Assembly (NCBI GenBank): GCA_004554395.1
Contig: SFMP01000077.1
Coordinates: forward strand, 1 to 44,079
Length of the DNA: 44,079 nt
Source: Myxococcales bacterium
GTDB taxonomy: Bacteria > Myxococcota_A > Bradymonadia > UBA4248
Direction: 5' to 3'
Shown here: one piece after another, positions 1 to 7,281 of the stretch
Numbering within the stretch: position 1 is the stretch's first letter
Layout of the letters: every line of letters starts with the position of its first letter
Made by a program: the position numbers and the translations under genes
Notes under the pieces: generated by a model
What the model saw: the letters and a program-made list of their open reading frames with translations, nothing else
Told to the model about the DNA's origin: nothing
The model's database searches: none

Positions 1-240
1 AAAAAGAGAATTGATTGAAGACGTAAAATCGAACGAAGCAATAGAATCGATTGCGCCGAGAGAATCGATGGCGAAAATTGAATCGAATGAAAGAATTGAA
101 TTGATTGAAGACGTAGAATCGATTGAAGAAAGAGAATCGATTGCGCCGAGAGAATCGATGGCGAAAATTGAATCGATTGAAGAAAGAGGATTGATTGAAA
201 AAGTAGAATCGATTGAAGAAAGAGAATCGATTGTTCGAAT
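1..240 (+). repeat. In-frame 90-bp tandem repeat inside queG
   Basis: The segment repeats with a 90-bp (30-codon) period about 2.7 times: for example TTGATTGAAGACGTA at 11 and 101 and its variant at 191, and a 44-bp block that is identical at 43 and 133. Inside each period there are shorter sub-repeats around GAATCGAT. The frame stays open and codes for charged repeats of the types ESIEER and RESMAKIES. It probably continues left of the window. Confidence 0.9.
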
Positions 241-781
241 CGGTGGTGAACAAAATTCGGAATTTGAAGATAATATAGAAGAATATTTGCGATATTGCAC
301 ACCGGGTTGCATGAGATGTTGCAAACGGGGGTGGCGTCGGTGTGTGGCATCGTGTCCGACGGGGGCATTGAGCGAGTCGGGTTATGATGTATCGCGTTGT
401 TTATCGTATTGGTCGACGCAGCATCGGGGGTTGGTGCCCGAAGAAATGGCTCGAGCGATGGGCGCTAGATTGTGGGGATGCGACAGTTGTCAGACCAATT
501 GCCCGTGGGTACGTCGAGCGGCACCGCGCCCCGTGGGTACGACACCGCTTTCTGAATTGACTTTGGGCGATATATTGACGTCGAGCGGCAAACAGCTCCA
601 GAAGCACTTGGCGCAATCGCCGCTCGGCGATGCGCACCCGAGCATGGTCGTGCGCAATGCTTGCATCGTCGTGGCCAATACGGGCAACGATGCCTATCGC
701 GGCGAATTGGAACGCTTGGCGCAAAATCATGCAACCGATTGGGTTCGCCACACGGCGTTGTGGGCGCTCGATTTCGTCTGA
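2..781 (+). CDS. queG: Epoxyqueuosine reductase QueG, C-terminal part (5' end outside the window)
   Basis: QueG reduces epoxyqueuosine to queuosine in tRNA anticodons, using cobalamin and two 4Fe-4S clusters. Only the ferredoxin-like and C-terminal parts are visible: a cysteine cluster ending CVASCPTGAL, then GYDVSRCLSYWST, then GCDSCQTNCPW, which matches the family's second half; the last ~55 residues look like the HEAT-like tail (VRNACIVVANTGN). The frame is open to the left edge, so the gene starts outside the window and the TTG at 11 need not be a start. Two oddities: residues before the clusters are a charged repeat (about 80 codons, 90-bp DNA period) where the catalytic cobalamin-binding region should lead in, and the first cluster has spacing CMRC-x7-CVASCP instead of the usual C-x2-C-x2-C-x3-CP. 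It may be inactive or a diverged copy. It converges on murA. Confidence 0.8.
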   Translation, partial: KRELIEDVKSNEAIESIAPRESMAKIESNERIELIEDVESIEERESIAPRESMAKIESIEERGLIEKVESIEERESIVRIGGEQNSEFEDNIEEYLRYCTPGCMRCCKRGWRRCVASCPTGALSESGYDVSRCLSYWSTQHRGLVPEEMARAMGARLWGCDSCQTNCPWVRRAAPRPVGTTPLSELTLGDILTSSGKQLQKHLAQSPLGDAHPSMVVRNACIVVANTGNDAYRGELERLAQNHATDWVRHTALWALDFV

Positions 782-783
782 TC

Positions 784-931
784 TGCTCGCGCTCGATCTT
801 TGCGCCTGGGGCGCGTGCTTTTGTCCGATGTGCTCGCGCTCGATCTTTGCGCCTCAGCCGCGCGTGCTTTCGTCTTCCCCCCCAAGGGGGGGGGATCTCA
901 ATCGATGTGCTCGCGCTCGATCTTTGCGCCT
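784..931. repeat. Copies of the murA 3' end in the queG-murA intergenic region
   Basis: A block of about 24-29 bp beginning TGCTCGCGCTCGATC occurs at 784-807, 826-854 and 903-931. The third copy is the last codons of murA itself (read on the minus strand it encodes GAKIEREHI); the other two lie downstream of the murA stop, between the convergent ends of queG and murA. They look like tandem duplications of the gene tail that later drifted. Confidence 0.85.
877..894. terminator. C/G hairpin behind murA
   Basis: Seven C, two A, then nine G form a strong short hairpin directly after the murA stop (898) and between convergent genes. No T-tract follows, so its role as a terminator is inferred from its position only. 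Confidence 0.4.
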
Positions 932-2181
932 AGAGCGCGAAGTTTCTCATCGACGCGTTCGTAGCCGCGATCGATTTGTCGGACGTTATATATCGTCGAT
1001 TGCCCTTGAGCGGTGAGGGCAGCGATGAGCAACGACATACCGGCGCGGACGTCGGGCGATTCGAGCCGAGTGCCGTAGAGTTGGCTTTTGCCGACGACGA
1101 CGACGCGATGCGGGTCGCAGAGGATGATTTGAGCGCCCATGGCGACGAGCGAATCGACGAAGAACATTCGGCCTTCGAACATCTTTTCGAAGAAGATGAC
1201 GGTGCCCTCGCATTGCGTTGCCGTCGTGATGGCGATGCTCATGAGATCGGTGGGGTATGCAGGCCACGGCGCGTCGTAGATTTGCGGAATGGCGTTGTGT
1301 AAATCGGAACGGATGCGCATTTCTTGGTCGGCAGGGACGATGATTGCCGAACCATCGGGGATGATTCGGATGCCGAGTTTTTCGAATATCATTCGGATCA
1401 TGCGCATATCGGTGAGCCGAACGTTTTCGATGCGGATTTCGGAACCCGTCGTGGCGGCGAGCCCGATATAGGAGCCGATTTCGAGGTAATCGGAACCGAT
1501 GGTGTGTTCGGTGCCGTGAAGCCCGCCCGTGCCGTGGACGGTGAGCGTATTTGAACCGATGCCGACGATATGGGCTCCCATCGAAGCGAGCATGCGACAG
1601 AGCCCCTCGACATGCGGCTCGCAGGCGACGTTGCGCAAAGTCGTTTCGCCGCGCCCGAGTACTGCCGCCATGATGGCGTTTTCGGTCGCCGTGACCGATG
1701 GCTCGTCGAAAAAGACGTCGCTACCGATGAGGTGTTTTGCCTTGACGTGATAGGCATCGCCGATGTCGATATCGGCGCCTAGGCCTTGGAACGCCAAAAA
1801 GTGCGTATCGAGTCGCCGACGCCCGATGACGTCGCCGCCTGGAGGCGGCAAATGGACTTCGTGATGACGCGCGAGCATGGGGCCGGCAAACAAAATCGAG
1901 GCGCGAACTTTGCGGCACAATTCGGGGCTTAGCGACGTGCGATTGACGCCAGCGCAGCAGAGCTTTAGGTCGTTATCATCATAAAATTCGGCTTCGCCGC
2001 CAAGATCCCGAATTATCTCCAACATGACTTCGACGTCTTTGATGCGCGGCACATTGTGGAGGATGACTTCTTCGTGCGTGAGGAGGCTAGCGGCAATCGC
2101 AGGCAAAACTTCGTTCTTGTTACCGCCCGGAATTAGCGTTCCGCTGAGGCGATGCGATCCTTCGATGACAAATCTATCCAT
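898..2181 (-). CDS. murA: UDP-N-acetylglucosamine 1-carboxyvinyltransferase MurA (Cys to Asp type)
   Basis: First committed step of peptidoglycan synthesis: transfers enolpyruvate from PEP to UDP-GlcNAc in the cytoplasm. The 427-residue length, the N-terminal GGNKNEVLP (Lys22-Asn23), the loop PPPGGDVIGRR and the C-terminal DRGYERVDEKLRALGA all fit MurA. The loop residue that is Cys115 in E. coli is Asp117 here; a natural Asp at this place is known from mycobacterial and chlamydial MurA and goes with intrinsic fosfomycin resistance. ATG start with AAGGA about 8 nt upstream. It is the last gene of a minus-strand run lipoprotein, DUF2058, murA (44 bp gap before it). Its 3' end is duplicated in the following intergenic region. 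Confidence 0.95.
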   Translation of the reverse strand: MDRFVIEGSHRLSGTLIPGGNKNEVLPAIAASLLTHEEVILHNVPRIKDVEVMLEIIRDLGGEAEFYDDNDLKLCCAGVNRTSLSPELCRKVRASILFAGPMLARHHEVHLPPPGGDVIGRRRLDTHFLAFQGLGADIDIGDAYHVKAKHLIGSDVFFDEPSVTATENAIMAAVLGRGETTLRNVACEPHVEGLCRMLASMGAHIVGIGSNTLTVHGTGGLHGTEHTIGSDYLEIGSYIGLAATTGSEIRIENVRLTDMRMIRMIFEKLGIRIIPDGSAIIVPADQEMRIRSDLHNAIPQIYDAPWPAYPTDLMSIAITTATQCEGTVIFFEKMFEGRMFFVDSLVAMGAQIILCDPHRVVVVGKSQLYGTRLESPDVRAGMSLLIAALTAQGQSTIYNVRQIDRGYERVDEKLRALGAKIEREHID

Positions 2182-2225
2182 GATGATTCCTTCTCGTTGT
2201 GAGTGTAGTATGATGGCGAAAATCG

Positions 2226-2732
2226 CTAGGATTCTTGGCGTTTGAGGACGGCGACGCGCCGTTTATCGACGGCTTCGAGATTGAGTGCAGTCGCGCGATT
2301 GACGACGATGAAATCGTCCATCGCATCGTTTGCGACGATGGCATATTTACCGCGATCGATCAGGGCATAGGCGACATCGCTCAGGCCAATGCATTCGATG
2401 AAGTGGTCGCTCGTTTCGAAGTAGAATTTTTTTCGCCCAAAGACATTTCGCAACGCCGCTTGCGCATAGATTTGTTTGAGTCGGTCGGCGACATGGGCCT
2501 CGGCATTGTGCCGCGCAGCATCGCGTAGATCTTGGGCCTGGGGCGCCTTGCCCTCGATGGCGATGAAATCGTGATCTGTGTTTGGCTGCGGAACCGAGCT
2601 AGCCTGCGTATGCGCTGCATCGCGCTTGAGGTCTCGGTGTTGTTGCTGTTTTTTTTCGTTTTCGATTTTTTTCGCCTTTTTTGCATCGGCGAGTCCTGCG
2701 TGTTTGAGGGCATCGAGCAAATTTCCAGCCAT
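2226..2732 (-). CDS. DUF2058 (YaiL-like) protein
   Basis: 168 residues. The N-terminal stretch NLLDALKHAGLADAKKAKK followed by a lysine/glutamine-rich charged helix, then a compact C-terminal domain (FIECIGLSDVAYALIDRGKYAIV), matches the DUF2058 family, small nucleic-acid-associated proteins of unclear role. I use the ATG at 2732 rather than the TTG one codon earlier: it overlaps the stop of the upstream lipoprotein gene (TGATG) and has AAGGAGA 7 nt before it, implying translational coupling. Confidence 0.7.
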   Translation of the reverse strand: MAGNLLDALKHAGLADAKKAKKIENEKKQQQHRDLKRDAAHTQASSVPQPNTDHDFIAIEGKAPQAQDLRDAARHNAEAHVADRLKQIYAQAALRNVFGRKKFYFETSDHFIECIGLSDVAYALIDRGKYAIVANDAMDDFIVVNRATALNLEAVDKRRVAVLKRQES

Positions 2733-3397
2733 CAATCCGTCTCCTTCATCGCATGCTTGATTTCGAGCAGTTCGCCACGCGCTATCATCTGCGAAAGCTC
2801 ATTCCGATTCGTCGTAAATTTCCCAGCTCGATTGACGCCCATGCCATGGAGGCGATGCGCGACGATGAGCCCATTATCGGGTTCGACATAGACCATGCCC
2901 AAAAAGCGCGTCTGTTCTACATACTGCCCCGTAATATCGAGTTCCATTCCGACCTTAAAATGCGGATGGTAATAGGGATGATAGCCCGTAACGCGGATGG
3001 TGTGCAAGTCATCGTCGCCCGCGATGACGACCGAAAGCGACTGGCATTTCGAAACGACTTGGCGCGATTTGCGTTTTCGCGGTTTCGTGAGGTTTGGGCA
3101 GTCGTCTGAAACTTCGACGATTTTGCCGCGCACTCTGACGACTTTGTCGATCAACTTCTGCTTGTCGTAGATCAGCCCCCACGTTGAATAAATGCCGTCG
3201 ACGGGTTTTGCCGCCGCCATGGCACCGTCGAAATCGGGAGGCGCTGGCAATTCAATGGCAACCTTAGGCGCAACTTGTTCATGGAGCTCGGGGCCCGCTT
3301 GCGTCGCTTCTTGCGCACACGACGTCAAAAACACGCCCCCAAAAAAGCCCCCCAAAACTGCATTCAAAACCGCCGTTCTTTGTCGTCGAATCGCCAT
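2732..3397 (-). CDS. Putative lipoprotein with OB-fold-like domain
   Basis: 221 residues. A hydrophobic leader ends in a lipobox LTSC (Cys27), so it should be a lipid-anchored envelope protein. After a short Pro/Ala-rich linker the mature part contains DKVVRVRGKIVEVSDDCP and VGMELDITGQYVEQTRFLG, a strand pattern like that of tRNA_anti-like/OB-fold domains, but I do not recognise a named family. A conserved-looking Cys pair (SDDCP, SKCQS) could form a disulfide. It heads the run with the DUF2058 gene and murA. No good ribosome binding site is visible before the ATG. Confidence 0.65.
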   Translation of the reverse strand: MAIRRQRTAVLNAVLGGFFGGVFLTSCAQEATQAGPELHEQVAPKVAIELPAPPDFDGAMAAAKPVDGIYSTWGLIYDKQKLIDKVVRVRGKIVEVSDDCPNLTKPRKRKSRQVVSKCQSLSVVIAGDDDLHTIRVTGYHPYYHPHFKVGMELDITGQYVEQTRFLGMVYVEPDNGLIVAHRLHGMGVNRAGKFTTNRNELSQMIARGELLEIKHAMKETD

Positions 3398-3832
3398 CGC
3401 TCGCCATTTATCGCTATCTCAAACGCCCACAAACACCAACAATCGGGCACTGGTCGTTCTATACGATATCGCGCAATTGTGGCAAATAAATATCGGCTTT
3501 GAGTCGCCCTATCTCGCCCTGCGGGCTCAATACGGGCTCTGGCTACGGCTATGTGCTCGGGCTGGGGCCCTTGCGCGCATACGCCTCCGCAGCCGTGCTA
3601 TGTGCTCGGGCTGGGGCCCTTGCGCGCATACGCCCGGCTATTGGCGATTGATCAATCTCGATTATTTCCTCGCATATATGTACAACGATTGGTACAATAA
3701 TACAGTTGTGTTGGCTATTCAGCCGTCGATCAAAGATCTCATAAAAAAATAGTTCTCTAGAAAGCGCGTATTTCTGCATGACATGGCTCATGTGTCCACG
3801 AGTGACCTTCGATTGAGGTAAGGAGGCCCAGA
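3398..3832. other. Intergenic region between divergent genes, holding repeat locus A
   Basis: No convincing gene. The left part (3506-3638) is taken by the hairpin repeats described separately; the right part is AT-rich (3650-3780) and should hold the promoter of the Rpn gene. TACAAT at 3693 is a possible -10 box but no matching -35 is clear. Confidence 0.6.
3506..3638 (+). repeat. Repeat locus A: one type-2 hairpin and a type-1 hairpin doublet
   Basis: 3506-3537: GCCC, TATCTCGCCC, TGC, GGGCTCAATAC, GGGC (type 2, outer stem GCCC:GGGC). 3547-3585: type 1 with outer stem GGC:GCC, boxes TATGTGCTC and TTGCGCGCATAC, inner GGGCTGGGGCCC. 3592-3638: type 1 with outer stem GCCGTGC:GCCCGGC (6 of 7 pairs) and the same inner stem. 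The two type-1 units are 6 bp apart (TCCGCA). Confidence 0.9.
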
Positions 3833-4813
3833 ATGGTGACTGAATGCGATAGCAAGCCCAATGGTATTGGACCGACAGAGACTGGCATTGCCCAAACTGT
3901 GGAGGATTGTTTAGAACGGGAGGGATGCGTCTGTGAAGCGTGTGGCACTTCATGGACGACAGAGGCAATCGAACGGGGATTGACGTTGATATCGGATCCG
4001 ATATCGCGCCCGTTTTTCAAGGGGCAACCGAAGCTCGTCGAATATCTCATCAACTTGGTGAGAAATCACGGCAAAAGCCCCCATCACGACGACATTGTCG
4101 TCAAAGACATGTCGCAACAAGTCGTGATCAGCAATGCAAGCGGTCATTCGGCACAGCTCGATATCGTTGCTCGCGATGAAAACGACAAGATCTACAACAT
4201 CGAGTTTCAAAGCCGGCGAGAAACCGCCTTGGCGCAGCGTTCGTTTTTCTATGCCGCATTGCTGTTTTTAGAAGCGTTCAAGTCGGGCGTCGATTACAAA
4301 GACTGTCCAAAAGTATGCGTCATCTTTTTTCTCGAAAACGGAGAAGGATGCAATGGCAAGCTCGTCGAATGCGTGACGCCAGTCGATACGTCGGGCAATC
4401 GAATCGACTGGCCTATCGAAGTGTATTTGGTCAATGGTGCGTTGAACGACGAATCTGAGCTCGGTATAATATTGCAGGATATGCGTCGCAAAAATTTGCA
4501 CGCACTTCGAAATTCCAAGCTCAAAGAACGGATGGATAAACTACTGTACCAACATATAGGGAGAAAGGAAATGTGTGAAGCTCAAGAAAAATGGGAAAAC
4601 GAATTGCTGGAACGAGGCCGAGATGAGGGCCGAGAAGAAGGACTTGAAAAAGGCCGAGAAGAAGGCCGAGAAGAAGGAAGCATGCAACGTCTCATCGAGA
4701 TGACGAAGCGGATTATGACGCATCTCGGCAAGACGCTCGACGATGCAATGGCGCTATTGCAACTCACCGAAGATGAAAAAGTAAGTGTCCGGCTCTGCAT
4801 GGCGACGTCATAG
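3833..4813 (+). CDS. Rpn/PD-(D/E)XK nuclease family protein (transposase-like)
   Basis: 326 residues of the PDDEXK_2 'Rpn family recombination-promoting nuclease/putative transposase' type. The catalytic core is visible as QLDIVARDENDKIYNIEFQ (Asp110, Glu124, Gln126), followed by the helical SFFYAALLFLEAF and strand KVCVIFFLE, and the typical C-terminal glutamate/arginine coiled coil (RGRDEGREEG and similar). Known members cut DNA and promote RecA-independent recombination; some act in defence. Unusual is an N-terminal extension of about 50 residues with CVCEAC, which could bind a metal. Start fixed by AAGGAGG 9 nt before ATG. Stands alone next to repeat locus A; no terminal inverted repeats seen. 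Confidence 0.8.
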   Translation: MVTECDSKPNGIGPTETGIAQTVEDCLEREGCVCEACGTSWTTEAIERGLTLISDPISRPFFKGQPKLVEYLINLVRNHGKSPHHDDIVVKDMSQQVVISNASGHSAQLDIVARDENDKIYNIEFQSRRETALAQRSFFYAALLFLEAFKSGVDYKDCPKVCVIFFLENGEGCNGKLVECVTPVDTSGNRIDWPIEVYLVNGALNDESELGIILQDMRRKNLHALRNSKLKERMDKLLYQHIGRKEMCEAQEKWENELLERGRDEGREEGLEKGREEGREEGSMQRLIEMTKRIMTHLGKTLDDAMALLQLTEDEKVSVRLCMATS

Positions 4814-4836
4814 TTTTGCTTAGGAGTAGCGCAGTC

Positions 4837-4882
4837 GCCGCCCTGTGTGCGCAGATCTGGCGCATTTGGATGATTGGGCGGC
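4837..4882. terminator. Nested hairpin between convergent genes
   Basis: Outer stem GCCGCCC (4837-4843) with GGGCGGC (4876-4882), and an inner stem TGCGC with GCGCA (4848-4864). It fills the 73-bp gap between the Rpn gene and the RlmD-like gene. No T-tract, so terminator function is inferred from position. Confidence 0.45.
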
Positions 4883-4886
4883 AAGG

Positions 4887-6281
4887 TCACGGTTTGGAGA
4901 TGAGCATCGCGACGCCCATCATGTGGTATGACATTGGAAGTGTGTCGCAGAGGGCGAGTTTTACCATGCGGTAGCCTAGCTCGGTAAAGTGGTGGCATTC
5001 TTGAGCGAGTGCGTAGGCCGTCGGTCCGACGATGAACAATGTTTGGGCACCAAATCGCTTGCATAGTTCGGCTGTGTGGGCACTGTAGGGCAGGCGGTTG
5101 CTGTGCAAGATGATGGCATCGGAACGCTCGCCCTTGAAGTAGCGTTTATCGAGATAGTGCTCGGCGGTATCGGTATAGAATGTGGCATTGTGCCAGTTTG
5201 TGGCGTGATGTGCATTGAATTGTGCCGATTGGATGGCGGGCCAAGAAGCATCGATCCCCGTGTAGCGCTCAGATTTTGGGGCGAAGACGCCTGTATGCGT
5301 GCCACAGCCGCATCCGATTTCGCAAACGTGTTGAAAGTGCAGATCAGCGCTCATTTCTTCGAGCGTTTGTCGAATGAGATGTGCATGTCGTGGATTGACG
5401 GGAGTCCAAGCGCCTTTGAGAGCGCACAAGACGTTGCCCGTATGAGGTTCGATATCGTAGGCATACCAAGGTGAATTTCCAAATGATTCGGCGGTAGGAT
5501 AGACGTGAGAGCCGCGCGGCGGCAGTTCTTGGAAGATGAAGGCAGCGCCGGTAGGCGCCATGAATTGCGCGAGTTTTTGAGTCGCCGCGCGGCTCTTTTT
5601 GGCGGTATCGGGCATGGCATAGACGATGACGCGTGCGCTCGATGTGTCGTCGTTTGCTTCGAACGAGAATTTCGTGCCGGATACGAAACCGCATGGCTCG
5701 ATGTATGGTTTGACTTGGGCGATCCAACGGTTGAGTTCTGGTGTATGCATGGCACACGCCGTCATCGGTATGGGCAAAGACTTGCCCGTTTCTGCGCGTT
5801 CGACGAATTGGGCATCGTCGCGTGGATCTATGCCAAATATGGGCTCGATCCCGTCGAACGACAAAAGGCCTTCGCATCGATTTCGGTAGCCATGTCGATA
5901 AATGGCGGGCTTGAATTGAATATCGTTTGGCAATTTGCTCAGATCGACGAATTTTGAAATGAGTTTTATCCAATGATCGAATTTAATTTTGGCTTGTTCT
6001 TCGTATTCGAGGCATGCATATTGACACATGGCACAGCGTTGCCAGTGTTTGCATTGGGGGGCAACGCGCCGAGGTGATGGCGTCTCGACCGAACGAAGAT
6101 AGGCGATGTTCTTTTGCAAATGGCGTGGTAGATCGGGATCGAAAGGAACTTCGGTTGCCCAGACGATTTCGCCTTCGATGGCATTGGCAATGCGGACTGT
6201 TTTGCGGTTTGGGTCGGCCGATGATGCAATGCCTTCGCCACGAAAATTCATGCCTTCGATGCAGTATTTATTGCGTTGCAT
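4887..6281 (-). CDS. RlmD/TrmA-type RNA uracil-5-methyltransferase homologue lacking the catalytic Cys
   Basis: 464 residues. Layout follows RlmD (RumA): N-terminal TRAM-like beta-barrel (residues 1-50), an Fe-S motif C77-x5-C83-x2-C86 (CKHWQRCAMC) with a later Cys (MTACAMH), and a Rossmann methyltransferase domain with an SAM-binding EIGCGCGTHTG. But the two catalytic motifs are gone: the DPPR-type loop reads LHSNRLPYSA, and the VSCNP-type nucleophile loop reads FIVGPTAYALAQE, with Gly where the nucleophilic Cys should be. So it may bind RNA and SAM without making m5U, or do another reaction. Last gene of a three-gene minus-strand operon (6 bp after the preceding stop). Confidence 0.7.
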   Translation of the reverse strand: MQRNKYCIEGMNFRGEGIASSADPNRKTVRIANAIEGEIVWATEVPFDPDLPRHLQKNIAYLRSVETPSPRRVAPQCKHWQRCAMCQYACLEYEEQAKIKFDHWIKLISKFVDLSKLPNDIQFKPAIYRHGYRNRCEGLLSFDGIEPIFGIDPRDDAQFVERAETGKSLPIPMTACAMHTPELNRWIAQVKPYIEPCGFVSGTKFSFEANDDTSSARVIVYAMPDTAKKSRAATQKLAQFMAPTGAAFIFQELPPRGSHVYPTAESFGNSPWYAYDIEPHTGNVLCALKGAWTPVNPRHAHLIRQTLEEMSADLHFQHVCEIGCGCGTHTGVFAPKSERYTGIDASWPAIQSAQFNAHHATNWHNATFYTDTAEHYLDKRYFKGERSDAIILHSNRLPYSAHTAELCKRFGAQTLFIVGPTAYALAQECHHFTELGYRMVKLALCDTLPMSYHMMGVAMLISKP

Positions 6282-6287
6282 GGTGTG

Positions 6288-7271
6288 TTAGACGCCGGTG
6301 ACGTTGACGAGAGCGTTGTCGACGACGTTTTTGCATGCGAAAAAGGCGTTGCCGAGGAGTCGTTTGGCGTCGTCGATGTCGCGAGAGATGGCGCGAGGGT
6401 CGGTGCGGATCGAGCTGCGCATGAGGTAGAAAACGCCGTTTTGTGGGTAGCGTTTGATGGCGTCGTCGAGCGTGCGTTCGGCGTCGGTGCGTTTGGCGAG
6501 GCGTGCGAGTGCTTGGACGACGATGAGTGCGAGTGCTTCGGTTTCGGTGGAGAATTTATCGAGGTATCGGAGGATGAACTCGTATGTATGTTTTTGGAGC
6601 TGATGAGGGAGGATGTCGCACAGTCGCATGGCGGCGCGTTCGTAGTGAGGGTCGGCGGAGAGGGCTTGTGTGAGGGATTGCGCCATGCGGTCGTATGGCA
6701 TGGAGAGTCCTTCGCGTTGTGCGCGTCGTTCGGCTTCGCGCGTCGCCATCCAATTGGCGTAGGCGGCGAACGATTGCGTGCCAAACATGGCGCAGACTTT
6801 TGGGAGCCAGTCGTCGGCCGATTGCGGCGTGAAGTGGCTTAGTATGCGTGCACCGAGGCGGCAGATGGCCTCGTGGATTTTTTCGCGCGTGCACGTTTCG
6901 CAACCGCAGAATAGGAGGATGTTTTTTTTGCTATCGATGAGGTTGACGCTGACGAGGAGTCCGGATTCGTCGTCGACGATGCGGCCGGTGAGAGCCATAT
7001 CGCCGCCGATGGCTCGAGTCGAGTCGATGACCCATCGCGTTTCGGGGAGCGAATAAAAGACGGCAAAGGCGCAGGCGTTTTTTCCTGTTTCGTAGGCGAT
7101 CTCGTCGTCTTCGCGCACGACGATCATTTGTGCGACGGTGATGAAATCCTCGTAAAGCGCGAGGATTTCGGCCAAATCTTCGCAGATTTGTCGGCTCATG
7201 CTGGCGAGTTGTAGGTCGAATCCAGCGCCTGTGCCGAGAGAATAACAGACGACGAGTTTGGGATCGCTCAT
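6288..7271 (-). CDS. TolB-like/TPR-like protein of unknown function
   Basis: 327 residues, no signal peptide. The N-terminal half (IGGDMALTGRIVDDESGLL, VNLIDSKKNILLF) resembles the TolB-like domain found before TPRs in regulators. The C-terminal half has helical pairs with TPR-like spacing (LSADPHYERAAMRLCDIL, ALARLAKRTDAERTLDDAI, RYPQNGVFYLMRSSI). A CGCETC pair of cysteines sits in the middle. ATG with AAGGG 9 nt upstream. It lies 10 bp after the giant protein gene and 6 bp before the RlmD-like gene, so the three are probably one transcript. Confidence 0.55.
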   Translation of the reverse strand: MSDPKLVVCYSLGTGAGFDLQLASMSRQICEDLAEILALYEDFITVAQMIVVREDDEIAYETGKNACAFAVFYSLPETRWVIDSTRAIGGDMALTGRIVDDESGLLVSVNLIDSKKNILLFCGCETCTREKIHEAICRLGARILSHFTPQSADDWLPKVCAMFGTQSFAAYANWMATREAERRAQREGLSMPYDRMAQSLTQALSADPHYERAAMRLCDILPHQLQKHTYEFILRYLDKFSTETEALALIVVQALARLAKRTDAERTLDDAIKRYPQNGVFYLMRSSIRTDPRAISRDIDDAKRLLGNAFFACKNVVDNALVNVTGV

Positions 7272-7281
7272 GCCATTGCCC

